NCBI GenBank assembly: GCA_903834835.1
Contig: CAILKO010000035.1
Coordinates: 1 to 64,000, forward strand
Origin: an uncultured Pseudomonadota bacterium
Lineage (GTDB): Bacteria; Pseudomonadota; Gammaproteobacteria; Burkholderiales; SG8-39
DNA: 64,000 bases
Direction: 5' to 3'
Shown here: in pieces, positions 63,198 to 64,000 of the stretch
How the letters are laid out: each line of letters begins with the position of its first letter
How positions within the stretch are numbered: position 1 is the first letter of the stretch
Notes under the pieces: generated by a model
What the model saw: only the letters and a program-made list of their open reading frames with translations
What the model was told of the DNA's origin: nothing
Database searches by the model: none
Translations under genes and position numbers: made by a program

Positions 63198-64000
63198 TCC
63201 GCCTCGATCCAGTCCGCGATCAGACCGGCGAGTTCGTCGCTGTTCGATTCCAGCATCATCATGTGTCCGTTGCCGTGTATGCCGCGATCACCGAGGTAGA
63301 CGAAGTCTGCGCGCGCCCCCACGCTGTTCAGCCACTCGGCGATCGGACGGTCGACATCGACAGGATGATCCAGGTCGTGGGTGCCGACCAGCACCATCAC
63401 GCGCTTGCCGCGGAAGTTCGTGAAGTCGGCGACCTTGTGCTGACTGCCTTCGACATTCAACCTTTGATAGATCATGCGCGGCGGGATCGCTACCAGCGAA
63501 GCGCCGTACTGCGCCGCAAAGGCCCGCGGAAAGCGCGTGCCTGTGCCGATCAGCTTGTGCTCCACGAGCTCACGGGAGGGGGCCATAGGCTCCCTCAGAT
63601 TGACCGTGAACTCCGAGGAGCCCGTGCGGCGACGCACCGTCACGATGTCACCGTCGCGCGCGAGGATCTGAGCGACCGGCTGGATATTGCCCGGCTCGCC
63701 CGGTGCGACAGCAACCAGCTTCTCGATGTGCGCGCCGTGCTGCTCCAGGATCTGCCAGCCAAATCCTCCCGATATCGAATGCGTCAGCACGATCGCCTTG
63801 CGTCCGAGCGAAGCGATCAAACGCCCTAGGTCATCGCAGACCCGATTGTTATCCAGGAGATTGTGATCGACGTAGCCGCTCCGGCCGGTCCCGGGCCAGT
63901 CCGGCACGATCACGCGGTACCCGTGTTGAGCGAGGACTTGCGCCCAGCCAGGGCGCCCGTCGGGCGTGCCGAGATAACAGGCTCCGGTATGCGCGCCGCC
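63194..64000 (-). CDS. Alpha/beta hydrolase, N-terminus beyond the window
   Basis: An alpha/beta hydrolase whose frame stays open to the window end, so the start is missing. Visible parts are GAHTGACYLG near the edge, VIVPDWPGTGRSGY, the nucleophile region LTHSISGGFGW, the acid region VLVGTHDLDHPVD and a C-terminal GNGHMMMLESNSDEL with the likely catalytic His. A GTG at 63913 is not a credible start because upstream sequence continues the fold. Similar proteins cleave esters in aromatic catabolism. Confidence 0.82.
   Translation of the reverse strand, partial: GGAHTGACYLGTPDGRPGWAQVLAQHGYRVIVPDWPGTGRSGYVDHNLLDNNRVCDDLGRLIASLGRKAIVLTHSISGGFGWQILEQHGAHIEKLVAVAPGEPGNIQPVAQILARDGDIVTVRRRTGSSEFTVNLREPMAPSRELVEHKLIGTGTRFPRAFAAQYGASLVAIPPRMIYQRLNVEGSQHKVADFTNFRGKRVMVLVGTHDLDHPVDVDRPIAEWLNSVGARADFVYLGDRGIHGNGHMMMLESNSDELAGLIADWIEAD

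Overview
The window is a GC-rich stretch of a betaproteobacterial chromosome, most likely Burkholderiales or a near relative. The gene orders point there: mlaFEDACB, an ABC-2 exporter, bolA and murA on one strand; kdsD-kdsC-lptC-lptA-lptB-rpoN-ptsN-hprK-rapZ on the other; and several Bug (TctC-like) solute-binding proteins. No phage, insertion sequence, CRISPR array or rRNA was seen. One tRNA (Gly, CCC anticodon) is present.

Layout. 1-7.3 kb (minus strand): an envelope operon for retrograde phospholipid transport (Mla), a two-gene ABC-2 exporter, a BolA protein and MurA. The first 60 bases are a perfect palindrome that looks like a contig-end fold-back. 7.4-29.2 kb: a large type IV pilus locus of the MSHA type. 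In order it encodes an ABC ATPase, a sigma-54 response regulator, MshM, L, N, E, G, I, J and K homologues, two minor prepilins, an oppositely oriented membrane histidine kinase, an ABC-2 permease, a TPR protein, the major pilin, and a polytopic GT-C-like membrane protein. The pilin gene has a near-consensus sigma-54 promoter, and TGTC motifs lie about 80-100 bp upstream of the predicted start site. 29.5-37.7 kb: Kdo synthesis, LPS export, RpoN and nitrogen-PTS regulators. 37.4-48.7 kb: housekeeping and accessory genes (MutY, M20 hydrolase, 5'-nucleotidase, a short citrate-synthase-like lyase, a GT11 fucosyltransferase, a methyltransferase, RsuA, a TonB-like protein, a FimV-like protein). 48.7-64 kb: a catabolic region with four Bug proteins, a CoA-transferase, a TPP enzyme, a PdxA-family dehydrogenase, two aromatic-ring-hydroxylating oxygenase alpha/beta pairs, an MFS transporter and a hydrolase cut by the window end.

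How it works together. The pilus locus carries its own regulator pair and an ABC transporter whose two genes sit near opposite ends of the cluster. The combination resembles the pilS/pilR/pilA plus ABC-transporter arrangement known from Myxococcus, but on an MSHA-type assembly machine. RpoN, needed for the predicted pilin promoter, is encoded 6 kb downstream. In the catabolic region, the order PdxA-like / Bug / oxygenase alpha / oxygenase beta matches the parts list of terephthalate (tph) operons, without the reductase; a second alpha/beta pair and Bug gene follow. The substrates are inferred, not shown.
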